A stretch of 64,000 nucleotides of DNA, from assembly GCA_965601825.1 (NCBI GenBank), contig OZ271839.1, positions 2,294,001 to 2,358,000 of the forward strand. Reading direction: 5' to 3'. Source of the DNA: HXMU1420-13 sp965601825 (lineage in GTDB: Bacteria > Bacteroidota > Rhodothermia > Balneolales > Balneolaceae). Positions 26,903 to 35,629 of the stretch are shown here, one piece after another (positions within the stretch are counted from its first letter, which is position 1; every line of letters starts with the position of its first letter). A model generated the notes under the pieces. The model saw nothing but the letters and a program-made list of their open reading frames with translations, was not told the origin of the DNA and did not search any database. The translations under genes and the position numbers were made by a program.

Positions 26903-26950
26903 TCGTGCCTCTAAGTTATATCTAGCCCTTAATCAAAATTTGCTTCCAAC

Positions 26951-26976
26951 AGATCCCGCATCGGGTGCGGGATGAC
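26951..26976 (+). repeat. Hairpin repeat, AGAT...ATGAC family, copy 2
   Basis: Stem ATCCCGCA (26953-26960) pairs perfectly with TGCGGGAT (26966-26973), loop TCGGG; ends AGAT and ATGAC. No T-run follows, so it is not a standard terminator. Confidence 0.7.
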
Positions 26977-27167
26977 TAAAGGATGATATGTTGAACAAAT
27001 CATAAACTGTCATCGAACTACAAAACTCATACAATTCGGGTCTCGACAATGGTTGGGAGAAGATTCTTAAACATTAATGAAGATAATAAATTATCCTTCG
27101 TAATAATTTTTGATCCTATGAGTAAAATTAATTTGTTTAAATTACAGTTATAAAGATAAAATGAGCC

Positions 27168-27722
27168 ATGCGATTATCTATTTATTTTATACTTATATGT
27201 TTTCTTTCTTTGTTCAACAATGTTGTTTTCGCTCAGGAAACCAAATCATACTCTGAAGGCAATTATCGGATGCATGCCGGAACTGTCACTGAATTAACTC
27301 TTGTCTATGTTGGTGCTTATACATGTAGCCCATGTAGAGAACCTTCCTTAAAAAGTGCACTTGAAGTTGCTAAAACGAATTTACATCAAAAGGCTAAAGA
27401 ATCAGGAAAACAATTCTCGGTGATTGGAATTGCTAATGATTTATCTGTTGAGGATGGCTTGGAATTTCTTGAAGAGAGCGGTTATTTCGATGAAATTATA
27501 GTTGGGAAAAACTTCTTGAATTTAGGCTCTATTGATTTAATCTGGAATGAGGATTCCAATGATTATGCGGTACCTCAGATTTTTGTATTCGAAAGAGAAA
27601 TAACGGTAGATAAGGATATAACGGTAGGTCCAAAAACAATTCTAGCAACTTATTCAGGTCGGGATGAAATTGAAGAATGGGTAAATAATGGTACTTCTAT
27701 AGTATTGAAGACGGAGAATTAA
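27168..27722 (+). CDS. Secreted thioredoxin-like protein
   Basis: 184 residues with signal peptide MRLSIYFILICFLSLFNNVV ending near VFAQ. A CxxC motif sits in VYVGAYTCSPCREPSL, at the start of a helix after a beta strand, as in thioredoxins. A later VPQIFVFERE carries the cis-Pro expected of the fold. The body is slightly longer than a bare thioredoxin and has acidic insertions. A periplasmic disulfide oxidoreductase or sensor is plausible, but no partner is adjacent. The gene stands alone between repeat-rich spacers. Confidence 0.65.
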   Translation: MRLSIYFILICFLSLFNNVVFAQETKSYSEGNYRMHAGTVTELTLVYVGAYTCSPCREPSLKSALEVAKTNLHQKAKESGKQFSVIGIANDLSVEDGLEFLEESGYFDEIIVGKNFLNLGSIDLIWNEDSNDYAVPQIFVFEREITVDKDITVGPKTILATYSGRDEIEEWVNNGTSIVLKTEN

Positions 27723-27729
27723 TCAGACA

Positions 27730-27758
27730 AGATCCTTCGGAAGTGTCCTCAGGATGAC
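27730..27758 (+). repeat. Hairpin repeat, AGAT...ATGAC family, copy 3 (degenerate)
   Basis: Begins AGATCCT and ends AGGATGAC, giving a 5-bp outer stem ATCCT/AGGAT with an imperfect interior. Lies 8 nt after the stop of the thioredoxin-like gene. Confidence 0.55.
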
Positions 27759-27786
27759 TACAAATGAATATCAGGTAGTGTTATTG

Positions 27787-27880
27787 TCCGTAGTTCGTAC
27801 TCAGTCGTCGGTCGTCCATCTTCCGTCAACCGTCGTTCTTTATTAGTCCTCCGTCGTTAATCATCCGTCGTTAGTCATTA
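27787..27880. repeat. Degenerate tandem repeat around CCGTCGTTAGTCAT, reaching into queG
   Basis: The clearest units are 14 bases each: 27851-27864 and 27865-27878, differing at one base. More decayed units (CGTCGGTCGTCC, CCGTCAACCGTCGTTC) extend left to about 27787. The final codons of queG on the minus strand (VMTNDG) are encoded by the repeat. Confidence 0.7.
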
Positions 27881-28802
27881 CAATCCCCAAATTCCTCTCA
27901 AAACCTGCCCATTTAGTTCTTCTTACAGCTGAACCCGCGAATAATTCATTGAAGGATTCTTCATTCAAATCTTTGAATTGATTTTCAGAAGCGTCTAACA
28001 CATTTTGGCGAGGGTAGAAGTCGATTAACTGAGTTAATTTTGCTTTACTATTCCAAGGGCACACATCCTGGCAGATATCACATCCAAACACCCAGTTTTG
28101 GATGTCAGTCTGATATTTTTTGTCGATTTCGCCTTTATGTTCGATAGTTAGATATGAGATACATTTTATTGCATCCACTTTGTATGGCTCGTAAATAGCA
28201 TCTGTTGGGCAAGCTTCAATACATCGTGTGCAAGTTCCGCAGTGATCGGTGGTTGGAGAATCGTATTCTAGCTTAAGATCAATGATCATGTCAGCGATGA
28301 AAAACCAAGAGCCGATGTTTTTATTTAGTATGTTGGAGTTTTTACCAACCCAACCAAGTCCTGCTTGAACAGCCCAGGCTTTGTCTAATACCGGAGCTGA
28401 ATCCACAAATACACGACCTTCAAGCCCTCCAACCAAATCCGCAGTATAATTAAATAACTTCTGAAGTTTCTTTTTCAGCACTTTGTGGTAATCCCGACCC
28501 TGAGCGTATTTTGCAATCAATGGCTTGTCGAGTATCCCGATTTGATTGTTGTGGGAGGGATGATGATAACTCGCCAATAAAGACACTACTGTTTTTGCTC
28601 CGGGGACCAAAACGGTTGGATCAATTCTCTTTTCAAAGTTTCGACCCATCCAATCCATGGTTCCATGTCGATCCTCTTTCAGCCATTGTTCCAATCTTCT
28701 AGCATCCTCACTTAGTTCGCGAGCTTGAGCAAATCCACAAGCATCAAAGCCGATGGATAAAGCGTAATTCCGAATTTGCTGTGTAAGTGCCGATGTATTC
28801 AT
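27861..28802 (-). CDS. queG: Epoxyqueuosine reductase
   Basis: About 313 residues. The N-terminal cobalamin-binding region (IGFDACGFAQARELSED; DPTVLVPGAKTVVSLLASYHHP) is followed by two [4Fe-4S] motifs, CGTCTRCIEACPTDAI and CDICQDVCPWN. It catalyses the last step of queuosine synthesis, reduction of epoxyqueuosine in tRNA, in the cytoplasm. The C-terminal HEAT-type extension of longer QueG forms is absent. The last residues are encoded by an invading tandem repeat, so the C-terminus may differ from relatives. Start at the ATG at 28802. Confidence 0.93.
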   Translation of the reverse strand: MNTSALTQQIRNYALSIGFDACGFAQARELSEDARRLEQWLKEDRHGTMDWMGRNFEKRIDPTVLVPGAKTVVSLLASYHHPSHNNQIGILDKPLIAKYAQGRDYHKVLKKKLQKLFNYTADLVGGLEGRVFVDSAPVLDKAWAVQAGLGWVGKNSNILNKNIGSWFFIADMIIDLKLEYDSPTTDHCGTCTRCIEACPTDAIYEPYKVDAIKCISYLTIEHKGEIDKKYQTDIQNWVFGCDICQDVCPWNSKAKLTQLIDFYPRQNVLDASENQFKDLNEESFNELFAGSAVRRTKWAGFERNLGIVMTNDG

Positions 28803-28824
28803 CACCTGATGAATATAGCAAGTT

Positions 28825-29535
28825 TTATGCGGGAGACATTACAGGGACAAGTTTGTCACCTTTCCAGGCTAGGTCCTGAACTTTACCGTCAAGAATTCTT
28901 ACAGTTCGATACGGATATCGCTTTACAATGGAGTAATCATGCGTGATCATCAGAACGGCAGTCCCTCTGTTATTGATTTGCTTTAAAATCTCCATGATAT
29001 TTTTTGTAGCCTTTGGATCTAGATTTCCGGTAGGCTCATCGGCTAATAGAATACGAGGTTCGTTAGCCAGTGCTCGAGCAATTACTACACGCTGTTGTTC
29101 ACCACCGGATAGATCGCTTGGCATATTTTTTCTACGATGACTCAATCCAACCAAACTTAGAACCTCTAAAACACGCTGTTTAATAAATTTTGGCTTTTCT
29201 CCTGTTACCTGTAGAGCAAATGCGACATTATCATACACATCGCGATCGGGGAGAAGTTGAAAATCCTGAAATACAATTCCTAATTTTCGGCGAAGCATAG
29301 GTATTTGACGCATACTTAGCTTATTTACTGGCATATCTGTCACACGAACGGTACCAGAATCGGGAACAACATCGCGATACAACATTTTGAGGATTGAACT
29401 TTTCCCAATTCCTGTTGGGCCAATCAAATAACAAAACTCACCATTTCGAAGCTTAAAATTCACACCCGACAATACCTGCCGGTTTTCATAGCTGAGAGAA
29501 ATATTACTGAGTTCAATTACTGTGTTTTCTGACAT
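28825..29535 (-). CDS. ftsE: FtsE-type ABC transporter ATP-binding protein
   Basis: 236 residues, one ABC ATPase: Walker A GPTGIGKSS, Q-loop VFQDFQLLPDRDVYDNVAFAL, signature LSGGEQQRV, Walker B ILLADEPTGNLD and the switch His in MITHD. The FQDFQLLPDRxVYDNVAF block is characteristic of FtsE, which with FtsX activates septal peptidoglycan hydrolysis. ftsX is not next to it in this window. The gene overlaps the methyltransferase gene upstream by 19 nt. Confidence 0.85.
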   Translation of the reverse strand: MSENTVIELSNISLSYENRQVLSGVNFKLRNGEFCYLIGPTGIGKSSILKMLYRDVVPDSGTVRVTDMPVNKLSMRQIPMLRRKLGIVFQDFQLLPDRDVYDNVAFALQVTGEKPKFIKQRVLEVLSLVGLSHRRKNMPSDLSGGEQQRVVIARALANEPRILLADEPTGNLDPKATKNIMEILKQINNRGTAVLMITHDYSIVKRYPYRTVRILDGKVQDLAWKGDKLVPVMSPA

Positions 29536-30299
29536 CGAAGAACAATAGTTACACGTGCGCTGTTTTCATCTGCTTCAATCAAATCGAAGCCATCGTATTT
29601 TGCCTCCAGATGATAGGGCGTTTGTTCCAAAATTGACAGCATTTCTGACAAAGTATATGCTCTTTGTCGATGCATTTCATTCCAGGTTCCAATCACTTGT
29701 TTTGTATTCGGGTCAAGTTCTTCGATTTCAAACTCGTTGTAATGAACTTTTTCATCCGGTTGATACCAACTTTTCCTAAAAAAGCGATGATTCCCTTGTT
29801 CACCTTCCGCTTCATTTAGGTGATCCACCGATTCAAGAGAATTCTTTGGGGTGGAAAAATCAAAAATGAAAAGTCCGTCGTTTTTTAGCGTTTTATGGAT
29901 GGAATTCAACGTTTTAATTACTTCTTCTCTTTTATGCAGATAGTTTATACTGTCAAAAACTGCATATACACAATCGAATTGATTATTGAAGTCTAAATCA
30001 AAAAAAGAAGCGGGTTCAAAATGAACATTTACATCCAGCTCAGTCGCTTTTTGTTTAGCTACATTAGTCATGGCAGGTGACAAATCAGTACCTGTGAGTT
30101 CATAGCATTCGAGCTCGGCGAGTGAGAGAATCACAGAACCAGTACCACATGCGACTTCCATTACATCGATTGGGTCGGTATGATGAGTTTGCATGATCTC
30201 ATCGATATAATCTGCCCAAGATTCATAATCAACATCGCTCATCAATGTGTCATAAAGCAGAGCAAGCTTTGAATAAATCGGAGCTGACTCAGAGTCCAT
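29517..30299 (-). CDS. Class I SAM-dependent methyltransferase
   Basis: About 260 residues. SAM motif I is VMEVACGTGSVILSLAELE, motif II LTGTDLSPAMTNVA, and FDCVYAVFDSINYL marks motif IV. It then carries a beta-rich lid (NEFEIEELDPNTKQVIGTWNEMHRQRAYTLSEM) typical of the small-molecule methyltransferase group related to YhfB/Cypemycin-type enzymes. Substrate not readable. The ATG at 30299 is preferred to the TTG at 30314; it overlaps the pdxA stop by 11 nt, and its own end overlaps ftsE, so pdxA, this gene and ftsE are probably cotranscribed. Confidence 0.8.
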   Translation of the reverse strand: MDSESAPIYSKLALLYDTLMSDVDYESWADYIDEIMQTHHTDPIDVMEVACGTGSVILSLAELECYELTGTDLSPAMTNVAKQKATELDVNVHFEPASFFDLDFNNQFDCVYAVFDSINYLHKREEVIKTLNSIHKTLKNDGLFIFDFSTPKNSLESVDHLNEAEGEQGNHRFFRKSWYQPDEKVHYNEFEIEELDPNTKQVIGTWNEMHRQRAYTLSEMLSILEQTPYHLEAKYDGFDLIEADENSARVTIVLRCQKTQ

Positions 30300-31278
30300 A
30301 TCGTTGATGAACAAGATCTATAGCTAATTGATAGGCTTGAATAAATGAAGAGGGATTAGCCTGATTTTTTCCTGCGATATTAAATGCGGTGCCGTGGTCA
30401 GGACTAGTGCGAATAATTGGAAGTCCGGCAGTGACATTAACTCCTTTTCCAAATGATAAGAGCTTAAATGGCGCCAACCCCTGATCGTGGTACATTGCTA
30501 AAATTGCATCATATTGACCGTGAAGCTGATGACCAAAGAAACCATCAGCAGGAAATGGACCTTCCAAGTTAATTCCAATTTCACGGGCATGATTTATAGC
30601 TGGTTCAATAATCTCGATTTCTTCGCTACCAATTATACCCCCATCTCCTGCGTGAGGATTAAGTCCAAGTAAAGCTATTTTAGGTTCAGCAATTCCAAAA
30701 TCAAATTTTAAACTGTGATTAAGTAACTGAGCTTTTTGATTTATCAATTCGGCTGAGATAGTAGAAGCAACCTCGGAAATTGGAACATGAGCTGTGACAA
30801 GGGCAACCCGAAGGTTTTCATTAACCAGCATCATTAGAACTTCGTCGATACCGCATTCTTCTGCCAGAAATTCTGTATGTCCCGGAATATGATAACCGGC
30901 CAGATTAACCGCTTCTTTAGAAATAGGTGCAGTAACCATGGCATGTGCATCGCCATTTTGAACTAATTTGATGCATTTTTCAATGGATTTCATTGCAACA
31001 GCTCCACTTGATGCTGTTAACTCACCGGGCTGTATTTCACCTTCAAAATTATCATCCCAAACAACATTAATTCTTCCGAGAGAAATATCATCATAGGTTG
31101 TACAATAATTGAAATCCAACGGAATATTCTGTGTATCGGAATAGTAACCAATAACTTCAAAAGGAGAGATTATTACCGGAACTGAAGCTGAATAATCATG
31201 ATCAATTAGTGACTTCAGGACTACTTCCGGTCCAATTCCGTTAATATCACCAATGCTGATAACTATGTTTGGGGTCAT
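30289..31278 (-). CDS. pdxA: 4-hydroxythreonine-4-phosphate dehydrogenase
   Basis: 329 residues, usual length. Metal-ligand and substrate motifs are intact: ISKEAVNLAGYHIPGHTEFLAE, ALLGLNPHAGDGGIIG, AMYHDQGLAPFK and the terminal GLPIIRTSPDHGTAFNIAGKN. It oxidises 4-phosphohydroxy-threonine in the DXP-dependent pyridoxal phosphate pathway. pdxJ is not in the window. Begins an apparent operon with the methyltransferase and ftsE. Confidence 0.93.
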   Translation of the reverse strand: MTPNIVISIGDINGIGPEVVLKSLIDHDYSASVPVIISPFEVIGYYSDTQNIPLDFNYCTTYDDISLGRINVVWDDNFEGEIQPGELTASSGAVAMKSIEKCIKLVQNGDAHAMVTAPISKEAVNLAGYHIPGHTEFLAEECGIDEVLMMLVNENLRVALVTAHVPISEVASTISAELINQKAQLLNHSLKFDFGIAEPKIALLGLNPHAGDGGIIGSEEIEIIEPAINHAREIGINLEGPFPADGFFGHQLHGQYDAILAMYHDQGLAPFKLLSFGKGVNVTAGLPIIRTSPDHGTAFNIAGKNQANPSSFIQAYQLAIDLVHQRYGL

Positions 31279-31325
31279 TCTTTTTTAGCATTAATGTACG
31301 GGCAAAATCCTGTAAGTGGAAGAAT

Positions 31326-32711
31326 TTATTCAGTACCAATCAATACGAAATCACCGAATCCAGAACTAGCCTCAAAAACAAAGCTTTTGTTTCCATATTT
31401 CCAGATTTCAATCACATTTCCATTTGTAGGAAACTGACGATCTTTTGAATCAGGTGGACCGTAATTGATATACACTTTACCCTGATCGCTTTCATGACCT
31501 GCAAAGTTGCCTCGATTACTGAATTCCATAAACGCGAAATCGATTCTACGATAGTATTCAGCCATTAATTCATTATAGATGGTTCCTTTCGTTGGATCTC
31601 GTTTTTCCCAAAACTCTCTGAATCTTGCTTCTTTTTCTGATGCTGATCCACTTTTAAATGCCTTTACTTGTTCTTCATCGAGAATAAATTTCAGATGATC
31701 GATGGCGATATCGAGATTTAGAAGACTTGCGGGCATATCATCCCAATATGATCGAAAGAATTTTCTAGCAATCGGAGCATCAGTATTACTTGAGTTTAGT
31801 TCGATTCCATAACCTGCATTTTGGAAAGTAGAATGAGGGATTGTAACTAAGGCATATGCGAATCCAAGAGAGCTTTCTACCATTTTGAGTGATGGATCTG
31901 CACCCGCAACTAATTCAGGTCGCATATCTTGAATGATCTGTTCATCAGAAAGATCCAACTCAAAAACCTGATCACCTTTGGTTGTATCTCTCTGACCGGC
32001 ATTCATCCTAAATACATTTATTGTATAGTCTGTTTCCGAATCAAAATCAGGTATTCTTATCAGCGCTTGAAAATCTTCTCCAAATAGAATGTTGTTCCCG
32101 ATGTTGGTTAATGGAAGTTCATCCAATTCATTAGCAGATCCTTTGATTAGATAAGTTTCACCGGTCTTTTTTGTGTTTAAATCGGGGATTCTAAAATCGA
32201 GTTGACTTGAATTTCGATCGTTTGTGTTTTCGATTAAGCTAAGTTGAAGCACATAATTATATTCACCTGGTTCGAGCTCAGTTAATAAAGATCCGGATGC
32301 ATATAACTTATTCGATTCTGTTTCTTCGAAGGTTTTAGTGAAAAGTGTATCGGTCCACATATCTCGACTGGCAACCTGGACCTGATCTCTGTTTCTATTA
32401 TTTCGCTTTGCGGTTCCATTGAAGACTTCTTTGTTTAATCGAGCGATCGTAAAGTATTCAGCTCCTTCTGGGGCATTAAGTTCAGATTCAACAGTAATTT
32501 TTTTGTAAGGAAGAAAATCATTGTTAAATCGGAAGATGATTCCCATCTCAGTTTTACCTTCTTCGGTAGGTAAAAGGATGTTATCAAAAAAGATTTGTGG
32601 GGTACTCACACGATTAATTAAATCGATGTAATCAACCCGTTGACGCTGCGCAAAGCTTAGTGAACTAATTAATAGACTAAAGGCGAAGAACAATAAAATG
32701 CGTTTTTGCAT
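31326..32711 (-). CDS. GWxTD domain-containing secreted protein
   Basis: 461 residues from the ATG at 32711, where the signal peptide MQKRILLFFAFSLLI...SFAQ begins; the frame upstream to 32816 adds an implausible leader. The C-terminal third (FREFWEKRDPTKGTIYNELMAEYYRRIDFA, then KVYINYGPPDSK and EIWKYG) is the GWxTD domain of Bacteroidota/Chlorobi-type secreted proteins; the GWxTD residues themselves are replaced by EFWEKRD. The N-terminal part is beta-rich. Function unknown, envelope location likely. 47 nt separate it from pdxA. Confidence 0.8.
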   Translation of the reverse strand: MQKRILLFFAFSLLISSLSFAQRQRVDYIDLINRVSTPQIFFDNILLPTEEGKTEMGIIFRFNNDFLPYKKITVESELNAPEGAEYFTIARLNKEVFNGTAKRNNRNRDQVQVASRDMWTDTLFTKTFEETESNKLYASGSLLTELEPGEYNYVLQLSLIENTNDRNSSQLDFRIPDLNTKKTGETYLIKGSANELDELPLTNIGNNILFGEDFQALIRIPDFDSETDYTINVFRMNAGQRDTTKGDQVFELDLSDEQIIQDMRPELVAGADPSLKMVESSLGFAYALVTIPHSTFQNAGYGIELNSSNTDAPIARKFFRSYWDDMPASLLNLDIAIDHLKFILDEEQVKAFKSGSASEKEARFREFWEKRDPTKGTIYNELMAEYYRRIDFAFMEFSNRGNFAGHESDQGKVYINYGPPDSKDRQFPTNGNVIEIWKYGNKSFVFEASSGFGDFVLIGTE

Positions 32712-32823
32712 AAATAAATTTTTAACTCTTGATAGTAAATCACACAAATTTGATGATCTATAATTCCTATTTTGAACGTCAGATTGTTGGAAACTAGTAT
32801 ATAAAAACATTGTCATCTAAACT

Positions 32824-34455
32824 ATGAGTAGTAGTGCGGAAACTAAATCATCCCATTGGTTGCAAAATCTGATCGAAAATCTAAGAGAACAAGAAGATGA
32901 AATTCGATTGGGTGGAGGTCAGATCCGTATCGATAAAGAGCACGCAAAAGGAAAATTAACTGCCCGAGAGCGTATTTCTTTATTAACCGATGATGGAAGC
33001 GCTTTTTATGAATTAGGACTTTGGGCCGGTTATGAAATGTATGAAGAGGAAGGTGGTTGTCCGGCCGGTGGAGTAATAACCGGAATTGGAACTGTTTCCG
33101 GGAGAAAGTGCATGATTGTAGCTAATGATGCGACAGTAAAAGCCGGTGCCTGGTTTCCAATTACAGCTAAAAAGAATTTGAGAGCCCAGGAAGTTGCAAT
33201 CGAAAATCATATTCCTTTAATCTATTTAGTTGATTCTGCGGGTGTTTTTTTACCTATGCAGGATCAAATATTCCCGGATAAAGAGCACTTTGGCAGGATG
33301 TTCAGAAACAATGCAGTGATTTCAGCAAAGGGAATTCCACAAATAGCTGCGATTATGGGAAGTTGTGTTGCGGGTGGAGCGTATTTACCAATCATGAGTG
33401 ATGAAGCATTGATTGTTGATGGAACAGGTAGTGTATTCTTAGCCGGTTCATACCTGGTAAAAGCTGCAATTGGTGAATCAGTGGATAACGAAACTCTTGG
33501 TGGAGCCACTACTCATACAGAGATCAGTGGTGTAACTGATTATAAAATGAAAGATGATCAGGAGTGTATTGCTACTATTCGAGATTTAGTTGATAAGCTG
33601 GGTCCTTATGAAACGACCGGTTTCAATCGAGCTGAATCGAAAGAATCTGTTCGACCCGAGAGTGATGTTTTTCAAATTATGCCGGAATCAAGAACCTCTC
33701 CATATGATATGTACGAACTATTGGATTGTATTATCGATGAAGGTTCGGGAACTGAATTCAAAAAAGGCTATGGAAATACAATCATTACTATGTATGCTCG
33801 CATTGATGGTTGGAGTGTTGGAATTGTAGCTAATCAGCGAACCATCAGTAAAACGAAGTCAGGGGAGATGCAGATTGGTGGCGTGATTTATAGTGACTCG
33901 GCTGACAAAGCTGCTCGGTTTATAATGAACTGTAATCAAAAGAAAATTCCTTTGATCTTTCTACAGGATGTAACCGGATTCATGATTGGAAAGCGAAGTG
34001 AGCATGGTGGAATCATCAAAGATGGTGCTAAGATGGTTAATGCTATGGCAAATTCGACAGTGCCTAAAATCACAATCGTGATTGGTAATAGTTATGGAGC
34101 AGGAAATTATGCGATGTGTGGTCGGGCATATGATCCTCGATTTATGTATGCCTGGCCAACAGCAAATATTGCGGTTATGAGTGGTGCATCAGCGGGGAAA
34201 ACACTTACTCAAATTCAAATAGCTGCATTGAAGAAAAAAGGTCAGGAACTAAGTGAAGAGGAACAGGCGAATCTTCAGAAGGAAATCACTGATCGCTATA
34301 ACAAACAAACAGATGTTCGATATGCCGGTGCACGTTTATGGATCGATGGAATAATCCATCCTATGCAAACCAGAGAACGTATTTCGAAAGCGATTGAAGT
34401 GGCAAACTTGAATCCAACTATTGAAGAGTATAAAACGGGTGTAATTCAGGTTTAG
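32824..34455 (+). CDS. Biotin-dependent acyl-CoA carboxylase, carboxyltransferase subunit
   Basis: 543 residues. Both crotonase-like halves are present: KLTARERISLLTDDGSAF, MIVANDATVKAGAWFP, YLVDSAGVFLPMQDQIFPD in the first; IIFLQDVTGFMIGKRSEHGGIIKDGAKM and VIGNSYGAGNYAMCGRAYDPR in the second. The oxyanion-hole glycines and the long insert resemble methylcrotonyl-CoA carboxylase beta more than propionyl-CoA carboxylase, but the acyl-CoA cannot be fixed. The biotin carboxylase/carrier subunit is not in the window. Confidence 0.88.
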   Translation: MSSSAETKSSHWLQNLIENLREQEDEIRLGGGQIRIDKEHAKGKLTARERISLLTDDGSAFYELGLWAGYEMYEEEGGCPAGGVITGIGTVSGRKCMIVANDATVKAGAWFPITAKKNLRAQEVAIENHIPLIYLVDSAGVFLPMQDQIFPDKEHFGRMFRNNAVISAKGIPQIAAIMGSCVAGGAYLPIMSDEALIVDGTGSVFLAGSYLVKAAIGESVDNETLGGATTHTEISGVTDYKMKDDQECIATIRDLVDKLGPYETTGFNRAESKESVRPESDVFQIMPESRTSPYDMYELLDCIIDEGSGTEFKKGYGNTIITMYARIDGWSVGIVANQRTISKTKSGEMQIGGVIYSDSADKAARFIMNCNQKKIPLIFLQDVTGFMIGKRSEHGGIIKDGAKMVNAMANSTVPKITIVIGNSYGAGNYAMCGRAYDPRFMYAWPTANIAVMSGASAGKTLTQIQIAALKKKGQELSEEEQANLQKEITDRYNKQTDVRYAGARLWIDGIIHPMQTRERISKAIEVANLNPTIEEYKTGVIQV

Positions 34456-34459
34456 GGTT

Positions 34460-35020
34460 TTATCTTAAAAACTTCTGTCTCTCTAGAATTCTTTCATTTA
34501 GAATACGTGCCAGTGTTAACTGTTCATTTCGTGATAGATGTTCACCAAATCCATAATTGCTGCCCGATCCATACATCACGATGATACCACGTCTAATCTT
34601 CTTTGGTTCATCTAAAGTTTTTTTATGTCGATATCGGTTTTTTCTTAATGCTTGATAACCGTGAACTTTTGTTATTTCAATTAAATCTAAGCTTAACTCT
34701 TTTGACTTGAATGGAGTGTTCTTTCTGAACCTTATTTTATCTCTACTGAATTGAATTTCGTGCCTTGCAAATACTGTGGATAGTGATATTCCTAAATGGA
34801 AAAAACCAGCGATCCAAAAAATGACTAATACATAGTTCTCTTCCTGGAAATCCTGAAGAGCTGCTAAAGTGACAAATGAAAGAAAACCGAACCAGAGTGT
34901 GGTGAATACAAGAGCCTGGTAAAATCTTCTGGATTTAACTCCTAAAGGATTGATAGATATATCAAACTCATATCGACTTTTCTCATTTATGTGAAACATA
35001 TCTAAAGATTCATTAGTCAT
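34460..35020 (-). CDS. Hypothetical membrane protein with two transmembrane helices
   Basis: 186 residues. Two hydrophobic segments (about residues 32-53 and 60-80) are followed by a soluble beta-rich part (IQFSRDKIRFRKNTPFKSKELSLDLIEI) like the short PH-like domains that follow paired helices in many small bacterial membrane proteins. Adjacent to another of the same build (35024-35629); 3 nt separate them. No function can be assigned. Confidence 0.6.
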   Translation of the reverse strand: MTNESLDMFHINEKSRYEFDISINPLGVKSRRFYQALVFTTLWFGFLSFVTLAALQDFQEENYVLVIFWIAGFFHLGISLSTVFARHEIQFSRDKIRFRKNTPFKSKELSLDLIEITKVHGYQALRKNRYRHKKTLDEPKKIRRGIIVMYGSGSNYGFGEHLSRNEQLTLARILNERILERQKFLR

Positions 35021-35023
35021 GTT

Positions 35024-35629
35024 TTAACCAACAAATCGAAGGAGGGGAACTATTTGTTCATTCAGGTAGTCAACCAGCCATTCTTTATCTGATTCTTTCA
35101 AATGCTCACCAATAAATAGTTCTTTATTGGAATGTGAAATGACTACAGTCTTAGAATTTAATCCATTATCATTAGCCCCAGAAGCAGCTAGTTTAAAACT
35201 ATTCTTTGTGCGATTATTGTACTTAGTGAATTTCTCTAACTCTATGGAGTTCAGTGAATTGTAATCTATTGTATGTTCAATTTTAAAGCCTATAGTAAAC
35301 TTTCGAATAACCATACTCTTTCTACGAATCAATATTTCTTGGTAACCAAATAGATTGGTTACAATGCCTGCTAGCATTGCAAGTCCGACCAGCCAAAATG
35401 GAATAGAAAACATGGCAAAAAGTACTGATGCCATTAATGCCATGGTCGTCCAAACAACTAAGAATCCATTCCAGAAAAGTGCGAAGAATATAATCCCTAA
35501 AGTACCTGCTGAAAAACCAGCTGGTTTTAGGGTTATTAAGCTTTGATCTCCATCAACTTTTTCAACTAAGACCTTGCTTGAATGGCGTTTTGGTTGTTGA
35601 GGAACAACATCTTTGATTCGTTTGCTCAT
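35024..35629 (-). CDS. Hypothetical membrane protein with paired transmembrane helices
   Basis: 201 residues. A basic N-terminus (MSKRIKDVVPQQPKRHSSK) precedes two hydrophobic helices (about 43-62 and 68-90) and a cytoplasmic beta-rich tail (IDYNSLNSIELEKFTKYNN ... VISHSNKELFIGEHL). Layout matches the gene downstream. Start ATG overlaps the stop of the reductase gene by 4 nt, so all three genes form one operon. No family recognised with certainty. Confidence 0.6.
   Translation of the reverse strand: MSKRIKDVVPQQPKRHSSKVLVEKVDGDQSLITLKPAGFSAGTLGIIFFALFWNGFLVVWTTMALMASVLFAMFSIPFWLVGLAMLAGIVTNLFGYQEILIRRKSMVIRKFTIGFKIEHTIDYNSLNSIELEKFTKYNNRTKNSFKLAASGANDNGLNSKTVVISHSNKELFIGEHLKESDKEWLVDYLNEQIVPLLRFVG

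Larger units (their letters stand above)
26865..27167. other. 303-bp intergenic region with two hairpin repeats
   Basis: No gene is supported here. The stretch holds two short hairpins (26877-26902 and 26951-26976) built to the same plan and an AT-rich run (27080-27160) that probably includes the promoter of the thioredoxin-like gene. Confidence 0.7.

Noticed and set aside
27787..27880. CRISPR array
   Set aside because: Units are short, degenerate and directly adjacent with no unique spacers; no cas genes nearby.
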